Below, piece by piece: positions 1 to 11,754 of a stretch of DNA of 64,000 nucleotides. The notes under the pieces were generated by a model, which worked only from the letters and a program-made list of their open reading frames with translations, was not told the DNA's origin and made no database searches. The position numbers were made by a program, and so were the translations under genes. The stretch is taken from the NCBI RefSeq assembly GCF_033118175.1, contig NC_083701.1:14899501-14963500 (forward strand), given 5' to 3'. How positions within the stretch are numbered: the first letter of the stretch is position 1; the number at the start of each line of letters is the position of its first letter. Origin of the DNA: Dama dama. Lineage: Eukaryota > Chordata > Mammalia > Artiodactyla > Cervidae.

Positions 1-640
1 AGCATCAAGTACCCAGTAGCTAAGGCCCAAAAGCCTGGAATCATCTTTGATTTTTATTTTTCTCCCACATTCTACATTTAATCCAGCCACATAAATTTTG
101 TCTAATTGCTCATCTCCTCTATTATCTCTTTCCTTGACTACTTCAGGAGCTACTTAACTGGTTTATGCTCTTACTCAGCCCCCAGAATATATTTCACTCA
201 ATGGACAGATTAACCTTTTAAATAAGTGAGCCAGATCAAAGTATGGTGTTCTTTAGCATCCTTCAAATAATTTTACATCAGACTTAGGACAAAATCCAAA
301 ATCCCTGAAGTAAGCTTAAGCTCCTTCACCACTGCCACCTGTTCACTGCCCTCCACCCTCAAGCGCCCCCTGGTTCACCTGGTCATTGTTTGAACACACC
401 AAGTCTTCTCTCATCTGGGGATTTTATACATTCTATTCCTTCTGTCTGGAATGCTACTTCTCCAACATCACAGTTCACATCCTCACTCTTTTCAGGAGCT
501 TCTCAAAAATCATCACTTTGGAGAATCCTTCCCTGCTAGCATCTTTGAAATGCCTCTCCTTGTTATCTTTATCTCCTTAGCCTGCTCTTTTTTTTATCTC
601 CACTGCAGCATCACTATTGATTTTTCTATTTTTTCAGATT
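1..640 (+). mobile_element. L2 LINE relic, 3' part
   Basis: The text follows the mammalian L2 3' region: a phrase like the end of the reverse transcriptase frame near 30-120, the 'aaaatccaaaatccct' block near 290, and the 'tctgtctggaatgctacttctccaac' type block near 440-475. It is heavily diverged and has no usable reading frame. The left end runs off the window and the right end is fuzzy. Some L1M 3' ends carry similar wording, so the family call is probable rather than certain. Confidence 0.55.
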
Positions 641-3600
641 TTTTAAATGAAGTATTTATAATACATAGATTTTCTTTTGTATTAGTATAAAAAAATAAAG
701 ATAAGCTTTAAGAAGTCAACATAATTTAGAGATCCAGTCTACTTACTCTGAAGCTCATTTGCAAAAGAGACAGAATTAGCAAGAAGAATAAGACACACAG
801 GCCTGTAATTACCTCTTACTGAATTAGAAAAACTGAGGCAAGGAAAAGAAATTTATAATTTCAGAAATGGAAGAAGCCCTAGTTAATATGTATTGGGGCA
901 GACAACCTTACATTTTACAGAGTAAAATTCTTAGGGGTAGAAGAGAGGAAGTCTTACAAGTTTTATTCAGTAAATGCAAAACAGTGTCTTGGGAGGGAGG
1001 TGTTACTTGATGCTCCATCACATTTTTTTGGCTACACAATTGAGTATTCATTACAACCAATGGTTTGAACAGCAATGGAAGGTCACTGCTGTCTGGAAAG
1101 AAGAGAAAAGAAAGATGTCAACTTCAGAATACTTTTCAGCTGGGATTGAATTATGCTTTATGGCTAATTCTCAAGATCAGTGTTTAGAATCTCTCAAAAT
1201 ACCATCCAAATTCTGCTTCTGCTTCACAGTTTGATTAAACTCCATAAAATGAATGACATCATTCTAGACATGTCAAAAAGTGAAAACAAATCTAGACTTG
1301 ATTTTGTTCATAATTTCCTTTCTCTATGAAATCCTTGCTCAGTTTAATTTGAAATGGCAACAGCAGCAATAAAGGTCATTGATCATGTCAGGTTTTCCAA
1401 GTGGTATTTTGAGTTTGAATTATAATAAAATATTTCTCTAATCTGAGAGATGGCCACTGCATCTGCTAAATACTACAGAAAGCAATGTTATTAAAAATTA
1501 ACAATGTTTTTAATTTAACTGGTATTGCCATTAACACTCATATTTCTTACAGTCATATTATTCTAGTTCCATTAGGCCTTTTGTGCATATGCCGTGTTTA
1601 TCCTGCTCTTCTATTATTTATACATTTAATTTGTGATTAGGTTACTTCATATATTTCAATTGCATTATAATGCAATGTGATAATACAAAATTCTAGTCAA
1701 TAGAATTCCTCAGTCACTAGGATTCCATTTCTTTCATTAGCACTTGTAGTGAAGGGTCTGATTCCATTTCAATGTTTGACTGCTTGATGACTCAAAATCT
1801 ATTTCTCCTTGTTTTCCTTCTGCCGCACATTCAGTCAAACTGATAAGAAAGCCCCATTCTCCCTCCTTTTGGTGTAAATGTAAAATTCATACCACAGAAG
1901 TGCTGTCCTCTGCAGGGAAAACTTCTGCCCCTAACTACTTCTAACGTCAAACATCATGAACACCCAAGTCAGCCGCCTGTGCGTATTATGTCAGGCCACT
2001 TGGGGATGAACTTGGGGAGTCTGCCCTGCTCTGCCCAGAAAGTCTCATTATGTGAGTCACAACCCTTTTCCCACCCACAAGGATCATATGTGGTGTCATC
2101 ATTCTCAATGTTAAAACCAAATTTTGGATCAGGGTCCTCCCTCAATATACTGAGTGGCTACGACACTTTGGCATTCTATAGGTTACTTACTAATTATGTA
2201 GGGAAACTACATAAGGTGTGGAGGAAAAGATTTCAATCGGTTTATCATTGTATTGAAGAAACAATACTGTGCATCTTGTTAGACTTGAATGAGGTACAGC
2301 AACATTTTAATTTTATTTGCAATCTCGAGCAAAGAAATAAGGTAGATCAGGTGAGCTAAGTTTTCCTTTTCCTGAATAAAAGGAAAGCTGAGATGATTAA
2401 TAGCAATAAGAATGTTATCACAGTTGTTTAAAGGTTAAATGAGCAAATTCTAATAAACACACACATTCTATAGAATAAGAAATGGTATCTATTAAATAAG
2501 ACTATATTTCTGGTAGACTAAAATAAACCTTATGCTTAATATTTAGCAGATGTACTCGAGAAGAATTTTGTGCTGCATAGCTTCAGGTGGAATATGACCG
2601 CCTCAGGAAGATGCTTGTTCCTTCCAAGTAAATAAAACAAAAGACTAATTTCCTCCACTTTTTAAAGTACTTGACATCATCATTCTCCCAAGAGTTTATG
2701 ACACCATTTAAACCTATAATTCATATGCCCCAAATAATCTATGTAAAATTACATGGTTTGGTTTCTTTTTTATGGATTTTTTAAAAAATTCTATATCAGA
2801 ATTGAGTTGACAATAGCTGTTGGACGTAACACATTATTGTTATGTCTGTGTAAGACTTTTTTTTTCCTTATAATATGTTACTGTTTCTTTCCATATTAGG
2901 CTTGACAGATAAAATATAGGATGCTCAATTAAATTTAAATTTAAGATAAAAACAATTTTTAGTATACATATTTAGTGTAAGTGTGTCTCATCCAATATTT
3001 GGGGCTAAAACAAAAAAAATCTACTATTGCTGCTTTCTTATGTATGTCCCCTCAGGCTTTTACTCTAGATATGATAATTCTAGAATCTGATCTCTTTTGA
3101 TATAACTATTCTATTTCCAATTTCTATTGCCTTCCCTCACTTTATGCAAACAGGTTAGTGATGTGCTCAGATTCCCTCCGATCCATTTGAACCTAAAGAC
3201 TTTCTTCAGAGGACTTCCTTTGAACTACTAGAGCCATTGTATTGAGTCTGCTCACAGAACTAGAAGTTCCTAGGATTTAATCCCCCCCAACTTCCCCCTA
3301 CACATCCTTAGCTAATTATAGATAGGTGCAGGACTTTTAAAACTCAGTTTTCTTGTCCTTGGGTCAGGATAAGTTATTTATTAAAATTATTTTATGATAA
3401 TAACTTAGCTGAATATTATAATATTAACATATTAAGACAAGTTATATTTTACATATTATATTAACTTATACAGATAATAATATATAATAACTAAATAGTA
3501 ACATTAGAATTCCTCGGTGAGATCAGGTTGAAGCTACCTTCATAGGACTTTGCTTCAGATTACACCTTTGTTTTGACTTCCTCCTCTTTCCTCTTTTATT

Positions 3601-3761
3601 TTCTGCACTCTTTACTGGCTTCATCTAGCAGTACTTCCTTAATTCCATACACAAGAATGCTTATTTGGGGGTAGGCTTCTAGAAAACTCACTGACTTGGC
3701 ATTGCCCTAAAGACTAGTCTTTCATTCTTTCAAGATGAAATAATACCTCAAATTCTGAGTT
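641..3761. other. Unassigned AT-rich DNA
   Basis: I see no gene here. The longest open stretch (1,979-2,359, 126 codons) has no recognisable domain, signal peptide or splice context and looks like chance. There are no matches to young ruminant repeats, apart from a possible old DNA transposon noted separately. Confidence 0.6.
2890..3010. mobile_element. Possible ancient non-autonomous DNA transposon
   Basis: The run 'ataggatgctcaattaaat' followed by 'agtgtaagtgtgtctcatcc' and 'aatatttggggct' resembles a common palindromic mammalian MER-type element. The wording is degraded and I cannot name the family. Confidence 0.3.
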
Positions 3762-3775
3762 CCAAATGCTGGCTT

Positions 3776-4040
3776 GCTGCTGCTGCTGCTAGTAAGTCGC
3801 TTCAGTCATGTCCGACTCTGTGCAACCCCATAGACGGCAGCCCACCAGGCTCCCCCCTCCCTGGGATTCTCCAGGCAAGGACACTGGAGTGGGTTGCCAT
3901 TTCCTTTTCCAATGCGTGAAAGTGAAGTCACTCAGTTGTGTCTGACTCTTAGCAACCCCATGGACTGCAGTCTACCAGGCTCTTCCATCCATGGGATTTT
4001 CCAGGCAAGAGTACTGGAGTGGGTTGCCATTGCCTTCTCC
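3776..4040 (-). mobile_element. Bov-A2 SINE, two-unit
   Basis: Two tandem Bov-A units lie in reverse orientation. Each carries 'gtctgactct' or 'gtccgactct', 'ccaggcaag' and 'ctggagtgggttgccat'. The (GCT)n run at the left is the reverse complement of the SINE 3' tail. Imperfect TSDs flank it: ccaaatgctggctt at 3,762-3,775 and ccaaaatactggctt from 4,039. The copy is close to consensus and therefore fairly young. Confidence 0.9.
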
Positions 4041-4138
4041 AAAATACTGGCTTAGATCCATAATTTGCATGGGTTTGCAAATTATGTACTGTCTCTATAG
4101 TTTCACACCTTTTTATTATTTCTGGCCCTTGAGGATTC

Positions 4139-4198
4139 TATCTTGCATACTCAGAAATATATTTAAAATATCTTGCATACTCAGAAATATATTTAAAA
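4139..4198. repeat. Perfect 30 bp tandem duplication
   Basis: A 30 base unit beginning 'tatcttgcatactcag' occurs twice, at 4,139-4,168 and 4,169-4,198, with no mismatch. Identity implies a recent slippage or short tandem duplication. Confidence 0.95.
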
Positions 4199-4504
4199 TA
4201 AATTTGCTATGAATTATCTAGAATCTGTGCATTTTAAGGCAGCTAAACTAGCTACCTGGACTACCATAGTGCTGCAAGTATAAGACATTTTGTCCTTTAT
4301 TTCTAAGTGTTATATTGAATGCTTAGCTTATGTTTTTGATCTTTTGATTTTTCTTGTCTATGGATTTGAACAATAAATACATCTCACACATCTTGTTATG
4401 CATTGTTCCACTGTCTTTTAACTCTAAGTATTTTGTCATTTACTGCTTATCTTTTTTAATACAGAAGCTTTCCATAGGTGTTTTATTGGTTTAAAGACAT
4501 GAGT

Positions 4505-5133
4505 GACTACTAGGCCTATACCCTGAGAAAACCACAAATCAAAATGACGTAAGTGCCCCAGTGTTCACTTCGACACTGTTTACAATACCCAGGACACAGA
4601 AGCAACCTCTATGTCCAACAACAGATGAATAGATAAACAAGATGTGGTACATATATACAATGGACTATTGCTCAGCCATTAAAAGGAACAAATTTGAGTC
4701 AGTTGAATTGAGGTAGATGGACCCAGAGCCTTTTATACAAAGTGAAGTAAGTCAGAAAGAGAAAAGCAAATATCACATGTTAATGCATATACACGCAATC
4801 TAGAAACATGGTACTGATGAACTTATTTGCAGGGCAGTAATAGAAGTGCGGACATAGAGAATGGACTTGTGGACACAGTGGGGGAAGGAACGGGTGGGAC
4901 AAGCTGAGAGGATAACACTGACAGATACACTATCATGGGTAACACACAGGTAATGAGAAGCTGCTATATGACATAGGGAGCCCAGCCTGGGGCTCGGTGA
5001 CAACCTAGGGGCTGGGATGGTGTGGGGAGGGGGGAGCTCGAGCGAGATATGCTTATGGCTGATTCATGTTGTTGTATAGCAGAAAACAACACAACACTGG
5101 AAAGCAATTATTATCCAATTAAAGAAAAAAGAC
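4505..5133 (+). mobile_element. Ruminant L1, 3' end (ORF2 tail plus 3'UTR)
   Basis: The sequence starts in the C-terminal part of L1 ORF2. Degraded frames still read like the conserved 'LFTI..R...QP' and 'WYIYTMDYCSAIKR' blocks. It continues through the typical 3'UTR (purine-rich stretch near 5,020-5,040, then 'ttatggctgattcatgttgttgtat') to an A-rich end. It is 5'-truncated, as usual for L1, and non-functional. Confidence 0.85.
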
Positions 5134-5840
5134 AAGTGATTTAAACTTCAATCATTTTGGACATTCATTTCCAAGTCTATATGTTTTATGTATATATAAG
5201 AGAAACTGTAAGGTACAATGTTAACTCTGTAGACTAGTTTAAAGATACATTTATGGTCTAGTAAGTGATATTTTTGTGACCGTTCCAAATGTTACAGAAA
5301 ATTCTCTGGATTATCCTCATTCATCAGCTCAGACAAATCTATGGTCTTCTTTGTTTTGTCTGCTCCTTTTTATCACTTTCTAAGAGTTACGTGTTAAAAT
5401 CTCAGAAGAAGACTAATCCCTACCTTAATCTGTCACTTGTTGCTTTACTACATTTTGAACTTACATATAGTTATATGTCTATATTTGCTGATTATTCTAT
5501 CTTCTACATTGATTACTGTTTTTTTCACAGTAAGCAGCATTCCTCTTTGTCACTGATTATGCTTTTGTCATAAAATATTATCTTGTACTCTACTAAAATT
5601 GCTACTCTATATTTCTTCTGGTTTATATTTGCCTCACTTTTTTTTACATTAACTTCGTTTTTCAGTTTTGTTTGTCCATTAAGAATGTCTCTTACAGAAA
5701 TCAGTGATGAAAATGAATCTATTATATATTTCTTGTTATTGTTTTTATTACAACATAAAACAATCTAAATATTCTTTTTGACCAATGAGTTTAACCAATT
5801 TTAATTTATTAAAATTTACTTTATATTAAGTGTATAGTAT

Positions 5841-5943
5841 TGGAGAAGGCAATGGCACTCCACTCCAGTACTCTTGCCTGGAGAATCCCAGGGATGGGGT
5901 CGCACAGAGTCAGACGCAACTGAAGTGACTTAGCAGCAGCAGC
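5841..5943 (+). mobile_element. Bov-A/Bov-tA SINE, 3' half
   Basis: A truncated SINE contains 'ccactccagtactcttgcct', 'gagtcagacgcaactgaagt' and an (AGC)n tail. A perfect 13 bp TSD, aagtgtatagtat, occurs at 5,828-5,840 and 5,944-5,956, which fixes the insertion boundaries. Confidence 0.93.
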
Positions 5944-6111
5944 AAGTGTATAGTATATAATAAATATGTCTGTATGTAAGTATTATGATTTAATTTTGTC
6001 CCTTATTTTATGCTTTCTAATTACTAAGTTCTTTTTGTGTATAGTTTTACTTCTTTCTACCTTGAATTAGAGAGATTGAACTCTGGTTTAGCAATATCTA
6101 CACTTAAATTT

Positions 6112-6322
6112 GGGCTTCCCAGGTGGCGCTAGAGGTAAAGAACCTGCCTGACAATTTAGGAAACATAAGAGAGGTGGGTTTGATCCCTGAGTGGGGAAGA
6201 TCCCCTGGAGAGAGACATGGCAACCCACTCCAGTATTCTTGCCTAAAGAATCCCATGGAGAGAGGAGCCTGGCGGGCTACAGTCCATGGGGTCACACAGA
6301 ATTGGACATGACTGAAGTGACT

Positions 6323-6324
<2 letters not shown>
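6112..6324 (+). mobile_element. Bov-tA SINE
   Basis: The full layout is present: a tRNA-like head ('gggcttcccaggtggcgct', 'tttgatccctgagtgggg'), the Bov-A body ('ggcaacccactccagtattc') and the 'gactgaagtgactta' end, followed directly by an (AC)n tract. In antisense the tract gives a meaningless Cys-Val run. Confidence 0.92.

Positions 6325-6362
<38 letters not shown>
6325..6362. repeat. (AC)19 microsatellite at a SINE 3' tail
   Basis: There are 19 uninterrupted AC units directly after the SINE end. Bov-tA tails commonly seed such arrays. The length and purity make it a likely polymorphic marker. Confidence 0.97.
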
Positions 6363-6364
<2 letters not shown>

Positions 6365-7196
6365 CTCCCTCACCATGCTCAAAGTTTAGCAATATATATA
6401 TATTTCTCCCTGAGCAGCTCTAATCTCCCACCATCACTTTTAAATTTTGGAGTTTTAAAAATATTTTTACAAGTAAGTTGGGCTATAACATATCTTATAA
6501 AAATATGTATTTATTTCTATTTCTTACACTTTATTATTAACTCCCAGATTTATGCTTTATCTTGCTAGGGAATAACCTTCAATGGCTCTTTCAAAGAGAC
6601 TAAATGGGGTAAAATTTCTCAGAAACTTTGTATACATAGGAATATTATCATTGCATCCTCATTTTTAAATGATTACTTAGTCAAATGTAAAATTCAAAGT
6701 CCCAATTTTTTTCACAATACTCTGAAGATGTTACACTACTAACTATTGCTGAAGCATTGATGTTGAAGGTCAGGTATCATTCAGGAAATTAGTTTCTCTT
6801 GGCTTTAAAATGCTGCATTTGTAAAAAGACAAGGCTATAGTAGATCACGTGTAAAGAGTTTTGTATTAGATGGAAATACTTCTGGCTACAAAGGGGAAGA
6901 ATGTTAAGAATGGGTTGATAAACACAGAGAAATTTATTTGTTTCACGTAAAAAGAAGTCATAGCACGGGATATTCAGAATTAGCTCAGCAAACCCATAAA
7001 GAGTCTATCAAACTCTTACATCTTGGTAAAGGCAAATCTAGTTTCCCCATATTTAAAATGAAGGGATTGCTCTAGACAGCTGCTAAGATCTCTTCTAGCC
7101 ACAAGATTCTGTTCTATGAGCAGTAGTATCACATAATATAATCAGAGGGGTTTGCAATAGTAATTCTGGGTTTTCAAGAAATTAATATATCAAGCC

Positions 7197-7410
7197 AGCT
7201 TCCTGGGTGACTCAGTGGTAAAGAATCCGTCTGCCAGTGCAGAAGACGCAGAAGATGCAGGTTCAATCCCTGGGTTGGGAAGATCCCCTGGAGAAGGAAA
7301 TGGTAACCCACTCCAGTTTTCTGGCCTGGGAAATCCCATGGATAGAGAAATCTGGCAGGCTGCAGTCAAAGACCTGGACATGCCTGAGAGACTGAGTACA
7401 CACTTGCACA
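7197..7410 (+). mobile_element. Bov-tA SINE, diverged
   Basis: The tRNA-like head 'ctgggtgactcagtggtaaa' and B-box-like 'ggttcaatccctgggttgg' precede the Bov-A body ('taacccactccagttttctg') and the end 'gagactgagtacacac'. Several substitutions show it is older than the Bov-A2 at 3.8 kb. Confidence 0.9.
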
Positions 7411-7621
7411 TTATGTATCAGGCAGTTCGATAGAGGTATTTAATATAACAGATTTGTTTGCTTACAAAGGTTGACAGAGCACTGAGTCATGTACACCTGA
7501 GGGAGCAAATCTTACAGAAATCCCTCTTTTCGCTTTCTTCATTTGAAATAAAATAGTTAATATACCCAGCTATAACCCAGCTCTTAGATACTGGGCTCCA
7601 TTACTAAATGCAGGTGATGAG

Positions 7622-7822
7622 TGCATGCTAAGTCACTTCAGTCGTGTCCAACTCTTTGTGACTTTACGGACTATGTCCCCTGTCCATGGCATTCTCCAAG
7701 CAAGAACGCTGGAGTGAGTTGCCATGCCCTCCTCCAGGGGATCTTCCAAACCCAGGGATCGAACCCACATCTCTTATGTCTCCTGCATTGGCAGGCAGTT
7801 TCTACACCACTAGCTGGTGGGC
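7622..7822 (-). mobile_element. Bov-tA SINE, reverse
   Basis: The reverse complement of a Bov-tA runs from its 3' end ('ctaagtcacttcagtcgtgt') through 'gtgagttgccatgccctcc' and 'gggatcgaacccac' to the tRNA head ('ctacaccactagctggtggg'). It abuts a second SINE piece in the opposite orientation. Confidence 0.88.
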
Positions 7823-7883
7823 CGCTGTCTATGGGGTCGCACAGAGTTGGACACGACTGAAGTGACTTAGCAGCAGCAGCAGC
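7823..7883 (+). mobile_element. SINE 3' tail fragment, forward
   Basis: It contains 'tatggggtcgcacagagt', 'ggacacgactgaagtgact' and (AGC)n. It joins the reverse SINE head to head, so the two 3' ends point outward. Confidence 0.85.
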
Positions 7884-8251
7884 GTTACATGGGAAGCCCA
7901 GTTCACATGATACTGGCCCATAAATTACTACAAGCCACCTTCTGGCTGCGGCAAAGCCCTGGGCACCAAAGACCATAAGATAACCAATTTAATGGGGCTG
8001 CTGGGAAATTTTGAGGCAAATTCTGTGTCAAATTATGACTTAGAATCTCTTTTAATTAGTGACATCTCAGTTAAACAAAAACACCACAAAAACTATTTCT
8101 AAAAATGAACAAATGCTTGGTAAATTAATAAAATGATGTTATAAAGAATTGGACCTATGACATATTACTTAGTAAATGCTATATTCTGTGAATTTAAAAA
8201 ATAAAAGAAAATATATGCATTTATTGAATGATGATTTAAGTTATATTACTA
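7884..8251. other. Unassigned AT-rich DNA
   Basis: There is no recognisable gene or repeat between the SINE pair and the BovB element. Confidence 0.5.
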
Positions 8252-10417
8252 GCAAAAACAAGACCGGGAGCTGACTGTAGCTCGGATCATGAACTCCTGA
8301 TTGCCAAATTCAGACTGAAATTGAAGAAAGTGGGAAATACCACTAGACCATTCAGGTATGACCTAAATCAAATCCTTTAAGACTATACAGTGGAAGTGAG
8401 AAATAGATTTAAGGGACTAGATCTGATAGAGTGCCTGATGAACTGTGGATAGAGGTTCATGACATTGTACAGGAGACAGGAATCAAGGCCATCCCCAAGA
8501 AAAAGAAATGCAAAAAAGCAAAAATGGCTGTCTGAGGAGGCCTTACAAATAGCTGTGAAAAGAAGGGAAACAAAAAGCAAAGGAGAAAAGGACAGATATA
8601 CCCATTTGCAGAGTTCCAAAGAATAGCAAGGAGAGATAAGAAAGACTTCCTCAGCGATCAATGCTAAGAAACAGAGGAAAACAATAGAATGGGAAAGACT
8701 AGAGACCTCTTCAAGAAAAGTAGAGATACCAGGGAACATTTCATGCAAAGATGGGCTCAATAAAGAATAGAAATGGTAGGGACCTAAAGAAGCAGAGATA
8801 TTAAGAAGAAGTGGCAAGAATACACAGAAGAACTGTACAAAAAAGATCTTCACGACCCAAATAATCACGATGGTGTGATCACTCACCTAGAGCCAGACAT
8901 CCTGGAATGCAAAGTCAAGTGGGCCTTAGGAAGAATCACTAAGAACAAAGCTAGTAGAGGTGATGGAATTCCAGTTGAGCTATTTCAAATCCTTAAAGAT
9001 GATGCTGTGAAAGTACTGCACTAAATATGCCAGCAAATTTAGAAAACTCAGCAGTGATCACAGGATGGGAAAAGGTCAGTTTTCATTCCAATCCCAAAGA
9101 AAGGCAATGCCAAAGAATGCTCAAACTACCACACAATTGCACTCATCTCACACTCTAGTGAAGAAATGCTAAAAATTCTCTAAGCCAGGCTTCAACAGTC
9201 TGTGAATCATGAACTTCCAGATGTTCAAGTTGGATTTAGAAAAGGTAGAAGAACAAAAGATCAAATTGCCAACATCTGTGGGTTTGTCGAAAAAGCAAGA
9301 GTTCCAGAAAAACATCTATTTCTGCTTTATTGACTATGCCAAAGACTTTGACTGTGTGGATCACAATAGACAGTGGAAAATTCTGAAAGAGATGGGAATA
9401 CCAGACCACCTGACATGCCTCTTGAGAAACGTGTATGCAGGTCAGGAAGCAACAGTTAGAACTGGACATGGAACAACAGACTGGTTCCAAGTAAGAAAAG
9501 GAGTACATCAAGGCTGTATATTGTCACCCTGCTTATTTAACTTATATGAAGACTACATCATGAGAAACTCTGGGCTGGAGGAAGAACAAGCTGGAATGAA
9601 GATTGCCGGGAGAAATATCAATAACCTCAGATATGCAGATGACACCACCCTTATGGCAGAAAGTGAAGAAGAACTAGAGAGCCTCTTGATGAAAGTGAAA
9701 GAGGAGAGTGAAAAAGTTGGCTTAAAGCTCAACATTCATAAAACTAAGATCATGGCATCCAGTCCCATCACTTCATGCAAATAGATGGGGAAACAGTGGG
9801 AACAGTGGCTGACTTTAGTTTTCTGGGCTCCAAAATCACTGCAGATGGTGACTGTAGCCATGAAATTAAAAGACGCATACTCCTTGGAAGGAAAGTTATG
9901 ACCAACCTAGACAGCATGTTAAAAAGCAGAGACATTACTTTGCCACCAAAGGTCCGTCTAGTCAAGGCTATGGTTTTTCCATTTATGTGTGTGATGTGAG
10001 AGTTGGATTATAAAGAAAGCTAAATGCTGAGGAATTGATGCTTTTGAACTGTGGTGTTGGAGAAGACTTTTGAGAGTCCTTTGGACTGCAAGAAGATCCA
10101 ACCAGTCCATCCTAAAGGAGATCAGTCCTGGGTGTTCATTGGAAGGACTGATGCTGAAGCTGAAACTCCAATACTTTGGCCACCTCATGGGAAGAGCTGA
10201 CTTATTGGAAAAGACCCTGATGCTGGGAAAGATTGAGGGCAGGAGGAGAAAAGGATGACAGAGGATGAGATGGTTGGATGGCATCACTGACTCTATGGAC
10301 AGGGGTTTGGGTGGACTCTGGGAGTTGGTGATGGACAGGGAGGCCTGGCGTGCTGTGGTTCATGGGATCACAAAGTGTCGGACACAACTGAGCGACTGAA
10401 CTGAACTGAACTGAACT
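8252..10417 (+). mobile_element. BovB LINE, 5'-truncated, left arm of inverted repeat
   Basis: BovB is an RTE-clade LINE with an endonuclease and a reverse transcriptase in one frame. This copy begins at the end of the endonuclease ('cggatcatgaactcctgatt'), contains the reverse transcriptase, and ends in the pentameric tail 'actgaactgaactgaact' near 10,400. Stops and frameshifts break it. It lacks about 900 bases of 5' sequence compared with the reverse copy at 10,504-13,560, to which it is an inverted repeat. I find only a weak candidate TSD (actag). Confidence 0.95.
9303..9784 (+). pseudogene. BovB reverse transcriptase fragment
   Basis: About 160 codons stay open. They read through the RT finger/palm motifs: motif A as 'CFIDYAKDFDCVDH', the 'GVHQGCILSP' block, and the catalytic motif C as 'LRYADDTTLMAE' (the YADD box, near 9,629-9,660). 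Relative to the antisense copy at 11,606-11,628, a 2 base loss at about 9,300 (gcaagagttcc against gcaagagagttcc) shifts the upstream frame. The frame ends at a stop at 9,784, before the thumb and 3' region. The catalytic aspartates remain, but the upstream frameshift, the early stop and the missing 5' half make it a dead copy. In the family this enzyme copies BovB RNA at a nicked target site. Confidence 0.88.
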
Positions 10418-10454
10418 AGTGGATGAATATTTTAAATATTACATCTGGCCTCAA

Positions 10455-10503
10455 TTTTTATTCTCTACTTTACAGACATAGAATAGTTAAGCAGCTTGCC
10501 TAA
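10455..10503 (-). mobile_element. MIR SINE, first half (split by BovB)
   Basis: The reverse MIR wording 'ctactttacagacatagaat' and 'gttaagcagcttgcc' breaks off at the BovB tail and resumes at 13,561. This shows that the minus-strand BovB inserted into a MIR. Confidence 0.7.
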
Positions 10504-11012
10504 GTTCAGTTCAGTTCAGTTGCTCAGTCATGTCTGACTCTTTGCGAACCCATGGACTGCAGCACGCCAGAGTTCCCTGTCCATCACCAACTCCTGAAGC
10601 TTAGTCAGACTCATGTCCATTGAGTCGGTGATGCCACCCAACCATCTCATCCTCTGTCATCCTCTTCTCCAGCTTTCAATCTTTCCCAGCATCAGGGTCT
10701 TTTCCAATGAGTCAGCTCTTCACATCAGGTGTCCAAAGTATTGGAGTTTCAGCTTTAGCATCAGTCCTTCCAATGAATACTCAGGATTAATCTCCTTTAA
10801 GATGGACTGGTTGGATCTCCTTGCAGTTCAAGGGACTCTCAAGAGTCTTCTCCAACACCACGGTTCAAAAGCATCAATCCTTCAGCTCTTAGCTTTCATT
10901 ATAGTCCAACTCTCACATCCATCAATGACTACTGGAAAAACCATAGCTTTGACTAGATGGACCTTTGGTGGCAAAGTAATGTCTCTGCTTTTTAACATGC
11001 TGTCTAGGTTGG

Positions 11013-11754
11013 TCATAACTTTCCTTCCAAGGAACAAGTGTCTTTTAATTTCATGGCTACAGTCACCATCTGCAGTGATTTTGGAGCCCCCAAAACAACA
11101 TTGTCTGTCACTGTTTCCATTGTTTCCCCATCTATTTGCCATGAAGTGATGGGACCAGATGCCATGATCTTGGTTTTCTGAATGTTGAGTTTTAAGCCAA
11201 CTTTGTCACTCTCCTCTTTCACTTTCATCAAGAGAAGAACTAAAGAGTTCTTCTTCACTTTCTGCCATAAGGGTGGTGTCATCTGCATATCTGAGGTTAT
11301 TGATATTTCTTCTAGCAATCTTGATTCCAGCTTGTGCTTTATCCAGCCCAGCATTTCTCATAATGTACTCTGCATATAAGTTAAATAAGCAGGTGACAAA
11401 ATACAGCCTTGATGTACTCCTTTCCCAACTTGGAAGCAGTCTGTTGTTTCATGTCCAGTTCTAACTGTTACTTCTTGACCTGCATACAGATTTCTCAGGA
11501 GGCAGCCGAGGTGGTCTGGTATTCCCATCTCTTCAAGAATTTTACAGTTTTGGGTGGTCGACACTGTCAAAGACTTTGGCATAGTCAATAAAGCAGAAGT
11601 ACACGTTTTTCTGGAACTCTCTTGCTTTTTCAATGATCCAGCAGATGCTGGTAATTTGATCTCTGGTTTCTCTGCCTTTTCTAAATCCAACTTGAACATC
11701 TGGAAGTTCACAGTTCACATACTGTTGAAGCTTGGATTGGAGAATTTTGAGCAT
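11013..11754 (-). pseudogene. BovB reverse transcriptase fragments, frameshifted
   Basis: Overlapping minus-strand frames carry pieces of the RT: a 'VGFRKGRETRDQITSIC' block (11,650-11,710), 'CFIDYAKVFDSVDH' (about 11,550-11,600), 'GVHQGCILSP' (about 11,400-11,420) and the nucleotides of the YADD box (about 11,273-11,300). The YADD box is out of frame with its neighbours ('SDMQMTPPLWQ' is read instead). At least two frameshifts inactivate it. Confidence 0.85.

Larger units (their letters stand above)
5430..6790 (-). mobile_element. Ancient L1 ORF2 relic split by two SINEs
   Basis: Reverse-strand L1 ORF2/3'UTR phrases survive, such as the 'ctttgaagatgt' type block near 6,720 and the 'tttaatttatt' block near 5,800. 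Bov-type SINEs at 5,841 and 6,112 interrupt it, so it predates them. It is strongly diverged and its edges are uncertain. Confidence 0.45.

Noticed and set aside
1979..2359. 126-codon plus-strand frame considered as a host exon
   Set aside because: It has no domain, no conserved motif and no credible splice sites, and it lies in AT-rich DNA of chance-like composition.
3776..4040. Tandem similar units that might suggest a CRISPR-like or satellite array
   Set aside because: There are only two units, and both match the known dimeric Bov-A2 SINE. The organism is a mammal, so a CRISPR array is not expected.
6104..6382. Frame with a long Cys-Val repeat, resembling a metal-binding peptide
   Set aside because: It is translation of the (AC)19 microsatellite and the adjoining SINE.
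7197..7410. tRNA-like box A/box B sequence as a possible tRNA gene (also at the other SINE heads)
   Set aside because: These are the tRNA-derived heads of Bov-tA SINEs. The acceptor stem is not complementary and the Bov-A body follows directly.
8383..8886. 167-codon minus-strand open stretch
   Set aside because: It is the antisense shadow of the plus-strand BovB. Similar Phe/Leu/Ser-rich shadows appear opposite the other BovB copies (10,613-11,149, 31,233-31,679, 59,291-59,638).
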